Below are positions 1 to 8,025 of a DNA stretch of 11,456 nt, piece by piece (position 1 is the stretch's first letter; the number at the start of each line of letters is the position of its first letter). The notes under the pieces are model-generated. The model was not told the origin of the DNA. It did no database searches and saw nothing but the letters and a program-made list of their open reading frames with translations. The translations under genes and the position numbers were made by a program. The DNA comes from DASXSB01 sp036506275 (GTDB lineage Bacteria; Methylomirabilota; Methylomirabilia; Rokubacteriales; CSP1-6): contig DASXSB010000064.1 in assembly GCA_036506275.1 (NCBI GenBank), positions 1-11,456 of the forward strand, in the 5' to 3' direction.

Positions 1-596
1 GGATGGAGCGGGCGCGGCACCAGCGTCAGCTCGCGCAGCTCGTAGCCGCGGTAGGGCACGGCGGGCGGCAGCGTGTAGTGCTTGCCATGGTGCGAGAACG
101 ACTCTTCGTCGAAGGCCTTGAGGATGATCTCGACCTGCTCCTCGAAGAGCGCGCGGTTGGCCTCGCTGTCGAGCATGGGAGCGCCGAACGTCTCCACCTC
201 GCGCGTGTGGTAGCCGCGGCCGACGCCGAAAATTACCCGGCCGCGCGTGAGGATGTCGGCGACGGCGAAGTCCTCGGCGAGGCGCAGGGGGTGCCACATG
301 GGCGTGATGTTGAAGCCGCAGCCGATGCGGATGCGCGGGGTCACGTGGGCGAGGTGCACGGCCGACATGAGGATGTTCGGCAGGCACTCGTAGCCTTCGT
401 GCTGGAAGTGGTGCTCGGCGAGCCAGATCGCGTGATAGCCGAGGCGGTCCATGGCGGTCGCGACGGCATCGGTCTTCTCGAACACGCTCGCCAGCCGCTC
501 GTTGGAATACCGCCGCTCGTTGGCGGGCGTCGCCGCCTGCCCCATGTCGGGGAGGTCGATGTGGCCCGCGTAGACCGTCGCGAACTTCGTGATCAT
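1..596 (-). CDS. LLM-class flavin-dependent oxidoreductase (luciferase-like), 3' end cut by window edge
   Basis: The first 198 codons are present and open; the C-terminal part lies beyond base 1. The protein starts MITKFATVYAGHIDLPDMGQ and shows the luciferase-like TIM-barrel pattern: AIWLAEHHF at residues 57-64 (strand/active-site loop), RIRIGCGFNITPMWHPLRLAED at about 88-109, and GRVIFGVGRGYHTREVETFG at 119-138. These are the usual landmarks of bacterial LLM monooxygenases and reductases that bind FMN or F420. The ATG (596-594) overlaps the TGA of the amidohydrolase gene as ATGA, so it is the last gene of the minus-strand operon visible here and is probably translated by coupling; its own ribosome site is weak. 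A role as a monooxygenase or reductase on the operon's substrate is inferred. Cofactor and substrate cannot be read from the sequence. Confidence 0.9.
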   Translation of the reverse strand, partial: MITKFATVYAGHIDLPDMGQAATPANERRYSNERLASVFEKTDAVATAMDRLGYHAIWLAEHHFQHEGYECLPNILMSAVHLAHVTPRIRIGCGFNITPMWHPLRLAEDFAVADILTRGRVIFGVGRGYHTREVETFGAPMLDSEANRALFEEQVEIILKAFDEESFSHHGKHYTLPPAVPYRGYELRELTLVPRPLH

Positions 597-1795
597 CGGC
601 GGGCCGCCGGGACGTCGAAGCCGAAGAGGCGAGCGGCGTTGAGGCCGAGGACCTTCGCGCGCGAGGCGTCGGAGAGATGGCCCATGGTGCGCTCGATCGC
701 CTCCGCGGAATGCGGCCACGTGCCCTCGTGGTGCGGATAGTCGTTGCCCCACATGAAGCAGTCGACGAGGTTCGTGCTCTCCGCGAGGGCCAGCCCCACC
801 GCGTCCTCCTGGAACGACGCGAACCCGTGGGCGCGGAAGTACTCGCTCGGCAGCAGGGCGAGCTTGGGCCGCACCCAGAAGTGGTGCTTGCGGTACGCCT
901 CGTCCATGGCGTCGAGGAGCCACGCCACCCAGCCGATGCCGGCCTCGATGGTGGCGAAGCGCAGGCGCGGGAAGCGCGCGAGGACACCCGACGCGCACAG
1001 GTTCGCCACGGGCTCGATGCTGGGAGCGAGCGCGTGCGACACGTAGTTCACGACGGCCCCCCCGTTGCCACGCGCGGCGCGGGGATCGCGCCCGGTGGAG
1101 ACGTGGAACGTGATCGGCAGCCCCGCGTCCTGGATGGCGGCCCACAGCGGGTCGAACATTGGGAGATTGTAGTTGGGGTGATCGACGTCGTGACCGCCCC
1201 AGATCGGCTTGCACGGCAGCGTGAGGGCGCGGAAGCCGAGCTTCGCCACCCGCTGCACTTCCGCGAGCGAGCCCGCGAGATCGCCGGTGGCGATGGCGGC
1301 AGCGGGAGACATGCGGTCGTTGTAGGGCCCGAACGTTTCCCACGCCCAGTCGTTGTAGACGCGGCACTGCGCCATCGCGAACATCGGATCCGGCGTCGCC
1401 CACATGGCGAGCCCCTTGTTCGGGAAGATCACCTCGGCGTCGATGCCGTCGCGATCCATGTCGCGCAGGCGCTGCGCGGGATCTGCTCCCGCATTCTGCC
1501 GCAGCCGGTCCTCGCCCTCGAGGTCGTCGGTGCGCAGGCGATCGGGACGATGTCCCTCCGAGATCCGCCATTTGACCCCGTGCTCGTCCGTGATCACGCG
1601 CGGCACCCGCGCCCGGTACTTGTCGTCGATGCGCTTGGCCCAGAGATCGCCGGGCTCGTTGGCGTGAGCGTCGGCGGACACGACGAAGTACTTGTTGGGA
1701 TCGCCGGGGCGCGCGGTGCGCGGCCAGTCGGCGTGGCCGGGCGTGCGGAGGCGCCACAGGTTCGGTTCGTTGACGGTGAGCTCGGTTACGCTCAT
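593..1795 (-). CDS. Amidohydrolase-2 family metal-dependent hydrolase/decarboxylase
   Basis: A 400-residue TIM-barrel protein of the amidohydrolase-2 family (the group of ACMSD, resorcylate decarboxylases and LigY-like C-C hydrolases). Visible metal/active-site candidates are D42-A-H44 in VVSADAHANEP at the end of strand 1, H231 in ITFHVSTG, E284 in ATIEAGIGW, and D352 in FMWGNDYPHHEGTWP, a typical C-terminal family motif. The length fits the family. I chose the ATG at 1795 because a strong purine-rich ribosome site lies just upstream and the start overlaps the DUF35 stop as ATGA; an in-frame GTG at 1810 would fall at that ribosome site. There is no signal peptide, so it is cytosolic. Hydrolysis, C-C cleavage and decarboxylation all occur in this family, and the sequence alone does not decide between them. 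Confidence 0.93.
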   Translation of the reverse strand: MSVTELTVNEPNLWRLRTPGHADWPRTARPGDPNKYFVVSADAHANEPGDLWAKRIDDKYRARVPRVITDEHGVKWRISEGHRPDRLRTDDLEGEDRLRQNAGADPAQRLRDMDRDGIDAEVIFPNKGLAMWATPDPMFAMAQCRVYNDWAWETFGPYNDRMSPAAAIATGDLAGSLAEVQRVAKLGFRALTLPCKPIWGGHDVDHPNYNLPMFDPLWAAIQDAGLPITFHVSTGRDPRAARGNGGAVVNYVSHALAPSIEPVANLCASGVLARFPRLRFATIEAGIGWVAWLLDAMDEAYRKHHFWVRPKLALLPSEYFRAHGFASFQEDAVGLALAESTNLVDCFMWGNDYPHHEGTWPHSAEAIERTMGHLSDASRAKVLGLNAARLFGFDVPAARR

Positions 1796-2237
1796 GGACT
1801 CCTCCTCCACTGCACCAGCGTGAACGGCGGCGCCACCTCGTCGTGGGCCTCGAACAGCGCCTCCACCGGCGTCCCGATGCGAACCTCCTGCATCGGATCA
1901 CCGATCAGATTACCGATCATACGCACACCGCCCGCGTGCGGCAGCTCGACCAGCACCACCACGTACGGCCCGTGGCCGCGCAAGGCCGGGTGCACCGGGT
2001 GCCACGCCCGCTCCCAGCTATAGATCACGCCGTGGGGCGCGACCGCCGTCCACTCCATGTCGAACGCGAGACAGCGGTGACAGATCCACTCCGGGCCCCA
2101 TTGCCAGGCGCGGCACCGGCGACAGCGCTGCACGCGCAGCTCGCCCGCGCGCGTGCCGTCCCAGTACGGCGCATCCAGCCCGTCCGGCTCCGGGACCGGC
2201 CGCGGAAGGCCGGGCGGCAAATACGACGCCCGCGCGT

Positions 2238-2241
<4 letters not shown>
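1792..2241 (-). CDS. Zn-ribbon OB-fold protein (DUF35 family), partner of the adjacent thiolase-fold protein
   Basis: A 149-residue protein. The N-terminal segment LDAPYWDGTRAGELRVQRC precedes a zinc ribbon with four cysteines in two CxxC pairs, C40/C43 and C54/C57. An OB-fold follows (GVIYSWERAWHP at about 71-82, YVVVLVEL at 93-100, MIGNLIGD at 108-115, IGTPVEALFE at 122-131). This is the classic DUF35 (ChsH2 C-terminal-like) layout. Such proteins bind thiolase-superfamily enzymes and are encoded beside them, as here. The start is a GTG (2241-2239) overlapping the thiolase stop as GTGA, and the 3' end overlaps the amidohydrolase start as ATGA. The protein is probably an obligate subunit that stabilises the thiolase-fold enzyme and helps form its acyl-CoA site. 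It has no MaoC/hot-dog domain, unlike full-length ChsH2. Confidence 0.93.
1799..1808 (-). promoter_or_regulatory. Strong ribosome binding site for the amidohydrolase
   Basis: Read on the minus strand, GGAGGAGGAG ends 3 bases before the ATG at 1795 and contains AGGAGG at 5-base spacing. It lies inside the 3' end of the DUF35 gene. It fixes the start at 1795 rather than the in-frame GTG at 1810, and it is the strongest site inside the minus-strand operon. Confidence 0.75.
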
Positions 2242-3418
<1,177 letters not shown>

Positions 3419-3422
<4 letters not shown>

Positions 3423-4627
3423 GGCGGCGGCCGCCTCTCCCCGCGCGCCGCTCCGCTCTCGAGCAGCGTGGCGATGTCGGCGGCGCCGACGCCGGCCTCG
3501 CGCAGGATCTCGAGCGTGTGTTCGCCCAGGCGCGGCGGCAACAACCGGATCTCGCCGGGCGTCTTTCCGTACGTGGTCGGGATGCCGGACATGCGCACGG
3601 TGCCTTCGCTCGGATGCTCGCGCCGCTGCCAGAACCCGGTCGCTTCGAGCTGGGGATCGCGGAGGAGCGTCTCCAGCGAGTTCACGATCATGCCCGGGAT
3701 GCCGTGGCGATCGAGGTCCGCCAGCCACTCCGCGTTGGTGCGGGTGGCGGCGATCTTCCCCAGCTCCTCGTACAGCGTCTCGATGTGCTGGAGGCGTGAC
3801 TTGAGCGTCTTGAAGCGCTCGTCCGCGAGGAGATCCTGGCGGCCGGCGATGACGAAGAAGTCGCGCCAGTTCTGGTCCGTGTAGGGCAGGATGGCCAGGT
3901 ACCCGTCCTTGGTTCTAAAAGGACGGCGGTAGCGGTTGAGCACGCGCTTGTAGCCCACGCTGTCCACGGCGGGGATGAACGTCTCGCCGTAGAGATGCTC
4001 GACCATCACCCAGGCGGGCAGGCTCTCGAACATCGGCACCTCGACCTCCTGCCCCTCGCCCGTGCGCGCCTTGTGATAGAGCGCGGCCAGCACGGAGGCG
4101 AGGACGGCCATCGAGCTCGTCTTGTCGCAGACGATCGTCGGCACGTAGCGCGGCTCTCCAAAGAGCGCGGTCTGCAGCGAGGCTACGCCCGACGCGGCCT
4201 GGATGATGTCGTCGTAGGCGGGCTTGTCGCCGTACGGACCGGCGGCGCGGAAGCCGTAGGTGCCGACGTACACGATGCTGGGATTGACGGCGCAGAACAT
4301 CTCGTAGGAGAGCCCGAGGCGGCGCGCGGCCTGAGGACGATAGTTGTGCATGAAGACGTCGGCCCGCTCGCAGAGCTTGAGCAACGCCTGCCGCGCCGCC
4401 GGCTGTTTCAGGTCGAGCACGATGCTGCGCTTGTTGCGGTTCACGGCGAAGAAGAAGGCGCCCATGTCGGGGTTCCGCATGGGGCCGAGCTGGCGCGTGG
4501 TGTCGCCGTCGGGCGGCTCCACCTTGATGACGTCGGCGCCGAGGTCGCCGAGCTGCTGGGCCGCCCACGGGCCGAGGACCACGGTGGTGCAATCGACGAC
4601 GCGGACACCGGCGAGCGGCCCGGGCAT
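3419..4627 (-). CDS. CaiB/BaiF family III CoA-transferase
   Basis: A 402-residue protein of the formyl-CoA/carnitine CoA-transferase family, which moves CoA from an acyl-CoA donor to a carboxylic acid through aspartyl-CoA intermediates. Seen directly: MPGPLAGVRVVDCTTVVLGPW at the N-terminus; LGADVIKVEPPDGD at 29-42; FFFAVNRNKRSIVLDL at 58-73; the ADVFMHNYRP motif at 89-98; and CDKTSSM at 167-173, whose Asp168 aligns with the catalytic Asp169 of formyl-CoA transferase. Length and motifs are intact. It begins 7 bases after the substrate-binding protein gene, with TGAGG (4634-4638, minus strand), overlapping that gene's stop codon, as ribosome site, and its stop overlaps the thiolase start. In context it is the likely CoA-activation step for the acid handled by the operon. 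The acid and donor cannot be told from sequence. Confidence 0.95.
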
Positions 4628-4634
4628 CAGGACC

Positions 4635-6194
4635 TCACTGAGGTTTCAGGCGCACCTCTTCCATCGGTGCGGACCACGGATAGGGATTGATGAGCATGAG
4701 CGCGGGCTCCGCCACGCGAGGCCCGATGCCGCTCGGCCAGATGTACTCGTAGATGGGCCCGAACCTGACACGCTCGTGCAAGAGCTGCTGGATCTGGTGG
4801 AGGAGCGCCTCGCGCTTCTTCCGATCCGTCTCCACCGCCTGCTGCTTGTAGAGGGCGTCGATGTCGGGATAGCCGCCGTACGCATACGTGCCGTCCGTCG
4901 GCACCGTCTCCGAGAGGCGAGAGGCGGCGTTCCCGTAGAGCGCGCTCGTGCACACGCAGACGCCTTTCAGCTTCTTGGTGGCGAGCGCGGAGAAGTACGC
5001 CGCTCGCTCCATGGGGCGGAGCTTGAGACGGATGCCGACCGCCTGGAGATAGTTGATGATCCCTTCTCCCAGCGAGAAGTACGGCGGGAGCTGGTGCAGC
5101 TCGCCGGCGTCGAAGCCGTTCCGGTAACCCGCTTCCGCGAGCAGCTGCTTCGCCTTGGCGGGGTCGTAGGGATAGGGCTCGATCGGCAGCGCGAACTCGA
5201 AGGCGCGCGGGATGACGTTGCCGGCCGGCTTGGAGGCGCCGAGCGTTTCCGCCTCGCTCAGCGCCTTGCGGTCGATGGCGTAGTTGGCGGCCAGACGCAC
5301 GCGGCGATCGTGCCACGGTGATTTCGGATCCCACTGGTCGAGGAAGTCGAGGTAGAAGATCGCGATGCCGCCCGAGAACGCCAATTTGAGATTCGAACTG
5401 CGCTTGACCTCCTCCGCTTGCGGGACCTCGAGGAGATAGGCGACGTCGACCTCGCCGCGCTTCAACATGGCCATGCGCGTGGTGGACTCGGGCACGCTCT
5501 TGAAGACCGCGCGCTTCACCGACGGCGTCTTCCGCCAGTAGCCCTCGAACGCCTCCATCACCAGCTCCACACCCGGCGTGTGGCTCACGAACTTGTAGGG
5601 ACCGAGGCCGATCGGGTGCTTCTTGAAGCCGTCGTCGCCCACCTGCTCCACGTACTTCTTGGGGACGATCCAGCCCGCCCCCGACACGATGCTGCCGTAG
5701 AACGTCATGAAGTCGGGCCACGGCTCGTAGAGCTGGAAGCGCACGCGATGGGGCCCGACCACCGTGACTTCGCGCACCTTCTCGCGCAGGGTCTTCGAGC
5801 CCTTCGCGCGCTGGAAGCTGAACTTCACGTCCTCCGCCGTGAACGGATCGCCGTTGTGGAACTTCAAGCCCTCCCGGAGCTTGAACTCGTACGTGCGCTG
5901 GTCCGGGCTCACCGTCCACGACTCGGCGAGGCTCGGGCTCATGAGGTTGCCCGGCATCGGCTTCACGAGCGCGTCGTGGAGCGCGTAGAGGATCCAGAAC
6001 GGTGTGAGCTGGCCCGTGACCTCGGCGGGATCGAACCACACGGGCGAGAGCGTCACATAGAGCGCCCACCGCATCTCGCCTTCCGGCTTCGCCTGTGCCG
6101 CCGATTCCGACGCGATGCCGGCCGCGAGCAACGCGCCCACGAGCAGCGCGCTCGCGAACGCGGCCGCCGGTGTCCACCCGCGCCGTCGGATCAC
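4635..6194 (-). CDS. ABC transporter family 5 substrate-binding protein (peptide/opine/nickel type)
   Basis: A 519-residue exported protein. The N-terminus MIRRRGWTPAAAFASALLVG has a basic head, then a hydrophobic core, and a likely signal peptidase I site after AQA at residue 35. There is no lipobox cysteine. The family signature reads TYEFKLREGLKFHNGDPFTA (101-120), followed by EDVKFSFQRA; GLGPYKF and the YPYDPAKAKQLLAEAGY stretch are also typical of the DppA/OppA group. The GTG at 6194 is chosen because GGAG lies 5 bases upstream, it overlaps the VOC gene stop as GTGA, and the signal peptide begins exactly there; the frame upstream runs antisense-like into the VOC gene. No permease or ATPase adjoins it, so it must work with transporter parts encoded elsewhere. 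In family 5 the ligand need not be a peptide, and the catabolic setting suggests an organic acid or conjugate. Confidence 0.92.
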   Translation of the reverse strand: MIRRRGWTPAAAFASALLVGALLAAGIASESAAQAKPEGEMRWALYVTLSPVWFDPAEVTGQLTPFWILYALHDALVKPMPGNLMSPSLAESWTVSPDQRTYEFKLREGLKFHNGDPFTAEDVKFSFQRAKGSKTLREKVREVTVVGPHRVRFQLYEPWPDFMTFYGSIVSGAGWIVPKKYVEQVGDDGFKKHPIGLGPYKFVSHTPGVELVMEAFEGYWRKTPSVKRAVFKSVPESTTRMAMLKRGEVDVAYLLEVPQAEEVKRSSNLKLAFSGGIAIFYLDFLDQWDPKSPWHDRRVRLAANYAIDRKALSEAETLGASKPAGNVIPRAFEFALPIEPYPYDPAKAKQLLAEAGYRNGFDAGELHQLPPYFSLGEGIINYLQAVGIRLKLRPMERAAYFSALATKKLKGVCVCTSALYGNAASRLSETVPTDGTYAYGGYPDIDALYKQQAVETDRKKREALLHQIQQLLHERVRFGPIYEYIWPSGIGPRVAEPALMLINPYPWSAPMEEVRLKPQ

Positions 6195-6610
6195 GCGCGC
6201 TCCATGCGCCGGGTGCCGGCGGATTTCGACGGCCCCAGGAACTCCACCATGTTGCCGTCGGGGTCCTTGACGAAGATCTGGCGGAGACCGGTCGGTCCCG
6301 AGACGACGTCCCGGCACGGCAGCCCGAGCTCCGCGATCTTGCCGGCGGTGAGGTCCGCGTCGTCCGTCCACAGGGCGAAGTGCGGATAGCGTGCCACGAT
6401 CGACTCGCGCTCGACGGCGGGGCGGACGAGCTGATCGTTGAGGATGATGTGGAGCTGCAGATCACCGCCCAGGCTGTACCAGATCCCCGGGAAGTCGAAG
6501 GCCGGGCGCGGGATTTCCTCGAGGCCGAGCAGACCCGTGTAGAAGTCGCGCGCCTTCGCGATGTCGGTGACGGTGATGCTCACGTGGCTGATCTGCTTGA
6601 ACAGGCTCAT
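6191..6610 (-). CDS. VOC superfamily (glyoxalase/bleomycin-resistance fold) metalloprotein
   Basis: A 139-residue protein with two beta-alpha-beta-beta-beta modules: FKQISHVSITVTDIAKARDF at 4-23 with FYTGLLGLEEIPRP following, and YPHFALWTDDADLTAGKIAE in the second half, ending with FVKDPDGNMVEFLGP at 113-127. Potential metal ligands are H9, H54 (LQLHIIL), H77 (PHFALW) and E123. These match the four ligand positions of bacterial glyoxalase I (His, Glu, His, Glu), except that the second is His. It is the first gene of the minus-strand operon, with a good ribosome site 5 bases upstream of the ATG at 6610 and its stop overlapping the next start as GTGA. Glyoxalase, extradiol dioxygenase, methylmalonyl-CoA epimerase and fosfomycin-resistance enzymes share this fold, so the reaction is open. 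Confidence 0.92.
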   Translation of the reverse strand: MSLFKQISHVSITVTDIAKARDFYTGLLGLEEIPRPAFDFPGIWYSLGGDLQLHIILNDQLVRPAVERESIVARYPHFALWTDDADLTAGKIAELGLPCRDVVSGPTGLRQIFVKDPDGNMVEFLGPSKSAGTRRMERA

Positions 6611-6615
6611 GACGT

Positions 6616-6622
6616 TCCCTCC
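6616..6622 (-). promoter_or_regulatory. Ribosome binding site for the VOC gene
   Basis: On the minus strand GGAGGGA ends 5 bases before the ATG at 6610. It decides the start in favour of MSLFKQISHV over upstream in-frame starts that would add 26 arginine-rich residues unlike the family. Confidence 0.7.
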
Positions 6623-6628
6623 GGAAAC

Positions 6629-6644
6629 CGCGTCCGCGGACGCG
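6629..6644. promoter_or_regulatory. Perfect 16-base palindrome in divergent intergenic region, possible operator
   Basis: CGCGTCCGCGGACGCG reads identically on both strands (8-base half-sites, no spacer). It lies in the minus-strand leader, between the candidate minus promoter and the VOC ribosome site. A dimeric repressor or activator bound here would control the minus-strand operon. It could also be a chance GC-rich palindrome: perfect 16-mers are not rare across 11 kb of such DNA, though one falling in the only long intergenic gap is less expected. Confidence 0.4.
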
Positions 6645-6659
6645 CCGCGTGGTCGTCGC

Positions 6660-6688
6660 ATCATGCGCGGAACACGCGTCCTTCGCAA
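6660..6688 (-). promoter_or_regulatory. Candidate promoter for the minus-strand operon
   Basis: On the minus strand TTGCGA (6688-6683) and CATGAT (6665-6660) are separated by 17 bases. Each matches the sigma70 consensus at four of six positions. Transcription would begin near 6653, leaving a leader of about 40 bases that contains the palindrome and the VOC ribosome site. Placement is plausible but the match is weak. Confidence 0.3.
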
Positions 6689-6700
6689 GCCCGGGGCGGC

Positions 6701-6728
6701 CGCCTCGCGATGACGGCGGCGCCTCGCG
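6701..6728. repeat. Direct repeat of CGCCTCGCG, 19-base period, upstream of the decarboxylase gene
   Basis: The 9-mer CGCCTCGCG occurs at 6701-6709 and again at 6720-6728 on the plus strand. The second copy abuts the TATACT element, and the two sit on nearly the same helix face. That spacing suits a regulator binding in tandem over the plus promoter, but no protein family is indicated. Confidence 0.35.
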
Positions 6729-6734
6729 TATACT
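6729..6734 (+). promoter_or_regulatory. Candidate -10 element of the plus-strand promoter
   Basis: TATACT (five of six to TATAAT) is the only AT-rich hexamer in this part of the gap and lies 34 bases before the decarboxylase ATG. No good -35 hexamer sits at 16-18 bases; TCGCGA at 6705-6710 is poor. The promoter may depend on an activator or another sigma factor. The call rests on the -10 alone. Confidence 0.3.
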
Positions 6735-6753
6735 CCCGCTCGCAGTGACCGAC

Positions 6754-6759
6754 GGAGGG
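6754..6759 (+). promoter_or_regulatory. Ribosome binding site for the PLP decarboxylase
   Basis: GGAGGG ends 9 bases before the ATG at 6769. It selects that start over the in-frame GTG at 6745, which lies upstream of this site and would add only eight residues. Confidence 0.6.
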
Positions 6760-6768
6760 CGGCCTTTC

Positions 6769-8007
6769 ATGACCCCGTTCCTCACCCGCGAGCAGGCGGC
6801 CCAGGTGCGCGAGCGCTTCGGCACGCCCTGCTATGTCTACGACCGGGCCGCCCTCGAGCGCACGGCGCGCCGGCTGCTCGACTTCAGGGCGCCCCACGGC
6901 TTCACCCTCCGCTACGCCATGAAGGCCAACCCGACCCGCGACATCCTCGTCCTCTTCCGCGGCCTCGGGCTGCACATCGACGCCTCCAGCGACTTCGAGG
7001 TGGAGCGCGCGCTGCGCGCCGGCTTTCCGCCCGACCACATCCAGCTGAGCTCGCAGATGCCGACGACCCGGCTCGCCGACCACGTCCGTCGCGGCGTGCG
7101 GCTCAACGCGTGCTCGCTCCATCAACTGGAAGCGATCGGCGCCGCCGCCCCCGGGCACGCCATCGCCGTGCGCATGAACCCGGGGCTCGGCAGCGGATCG
7201 ACCAAGCGCACGAACACCGGCGGTCCCTCCGCCAGCTTCGGGATCTGGCACGAATACCTCGGCGACGTGAAGGCGCTCGCCGCGCGCCATCGGCTGACGC
7301 TCCGCACGCTCCACACCCACATCGGTTCCGGCACCGAGCCCGACATCTGGCGACGCGTGACGCGCATGACGCTCGATCTCGCCGCCGAGCTTCCCGACGT
7401 CGTCATCGTGAACCTCGGCGGTGGCTTCAAGGTGGGCCGGATGCCGGAGGAGCCGAGCGCGGACATGGACGAGGTGGCCGGACACGTATGGCGCGAGCTC
7501 GAGGCCTTTCGCGAGCATCACGGCCGTCCGCTGCACCTCGAGATCGAGCCCGGCACCTATTTGGTATCGAACGCGGGCGCGGTGGTCGCGACGTGCATCG
7601 ACGTCGTCGACACCGGCAAGGACGGCTACGTCTTCGCCAAGCTCGACACCGGCATGACCGAGGTCACGCGGCCCTCGCTCTACGGCGCCCAGCACCCGAT
7701 CGACGTCATGGCGACGGGACGCGATCCCGCCCAGGTCGTGTTCGTCGGACCGTGCTGCGAATCGGGAGACATCCTCACGCCCGCCCCCGGCGATCCGGAA
7801 GGTCTCGGCCCGCGCTGGGTGCCGCGGCCGCGCGTGGGCGATCTCGTGATCGTGGGCGGCGCCGGCGCCTACTGCGCGGCGATGTCGACCATCAACTACA
7901 ACTCGTATCCGCAGGCGCCGGAAGTGATGCTCGATCCCGACGGCGGCCTTCGCCTCATTCGCCGCCGCCAGACCCTCGACCAGATCCTCGACAACGAGGT
8001 CCGGTAG
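6769..8007 (+). CDS. PLP-dependent decarboxylase, diaminopimelate/ornithine fold III family
   Basis: A 412-residue fold III (alanine racemase-like barrel plus beta domain) decarboxylase. Seen: YAMKANP with the PLP-binding Lys52; THIGSG at 183-188; NLGGGF at 215-220 for the phosphate; RPSLYGAQHP at 301-310; GPCCESGD with Cys330/Glu331 from the partner-subunit active site; and GAYCAAMSTINYNS with Tyr368. These fit the diaminopimelate decarboxylase (LysA) branch. The substrate-binding Arg of the EPGR motif is replaced, reading EIEPGTYLV with Thr263. A family gene inside a transporter cluster, with this change, may act on another amino acid or diamino acid rather than serve lysine synthesis, but an EPGT-type LysA subgroup is also possible. 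It is first in the plus-strand cluster and a few bases ahead of the solute-binding gene, so probably cotranscribed with the importer. I leave the symbol blank because the substrate is unsure. Confidence 0.92.
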   Translation: MTPFLTREQAAQVRERFGTPCYVYDRAALERTARRLLDFRAPHGFTLRYAMKANPTRDILVLFRGLGLHIDASSDFEVERALRAGFPPDHIQLSSQMPTTRLADHVRRGVRLNACSLHQLEAIGAAAPGHAIAVRMNPGLGSGSTKRTNTGGPSASFGIWHEYLGDVKALAARHRLTLRTLHTHIGSGTEPDIWRRVTRMTLDLAAELPDVVIVNLGGGFKVGRMPEEPSADMDEVAGHVWRELEAFREHHGRPLHLEIEPGTYLVSNAGAVVATCIDVVDTGKDGYVFAKLDTGMTEVTRPSLYGAQHPIDVMATGRDPAQVVFVGPCCESGDILTPAPGDPEGLGPRWVPRPRVGDLVIVGGAGAYCAAMSTINYNSYPQAPEVMLDPDGGLRLIRRRQTLDQILDNEVR

Positions 8008-8013
8008 ACCATG

Positions 8014-8019
8014 AAGGAG
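8014..8019 (+). promoter_or_regulatory. Ribosome binding site for the solute-binding protein
   Basis: AAGGAG ends 6 bases before the ATG at 8026. An in-frame ATG at 8011 is possible with GAGG at 7996-7999, but it would bury this better site in coding sequence and adds only MKENT. Confidence 0.6.
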
Positions 8020-8025
8020 AACACG

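Larger units (their letters stand above)
6611..6768. other. Divergent intergenic control region
   Basis: This 158-base stretch separates the start codons of the two clusters and is the only gap over 20 bases in the window. It contains the minus-strand ribosome site, a 16-base palindrome, weak promoter-like elements in both directions, a 9-base direct repeat and the plus-strand ribosome site. I see no small ORF with a credible ribosome site and no riboswitch-like fold that I can name. Both clusters are probably controlled from here, perhaps by one regulator encoded outside the window. Confidence 0.7.

Noticed and set aside
1889..1919. Short tandem-like repeat ACCGATCA with a 12-base period
   Set aside because: It encodes the repeated residues IGNLIGD of the OB-fold strand, so coding sequence explains it.
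3423..3728. N-terminal extension of the thiolase-fold protein by about 100 residues
   Set aside because: It is an alternate frame of the CoA-transferase gene, Arg/His-rich, and the family N-terminus (RGRVAVAGVGETTY) begins right after the GTG at 3422.
6195..6371. N-terminal extension of the family 5 binding protein by 59 residues
   Set aside because: It would hide the signal peptide, overlaps the VOC gene in another frame, and has no family similarity.
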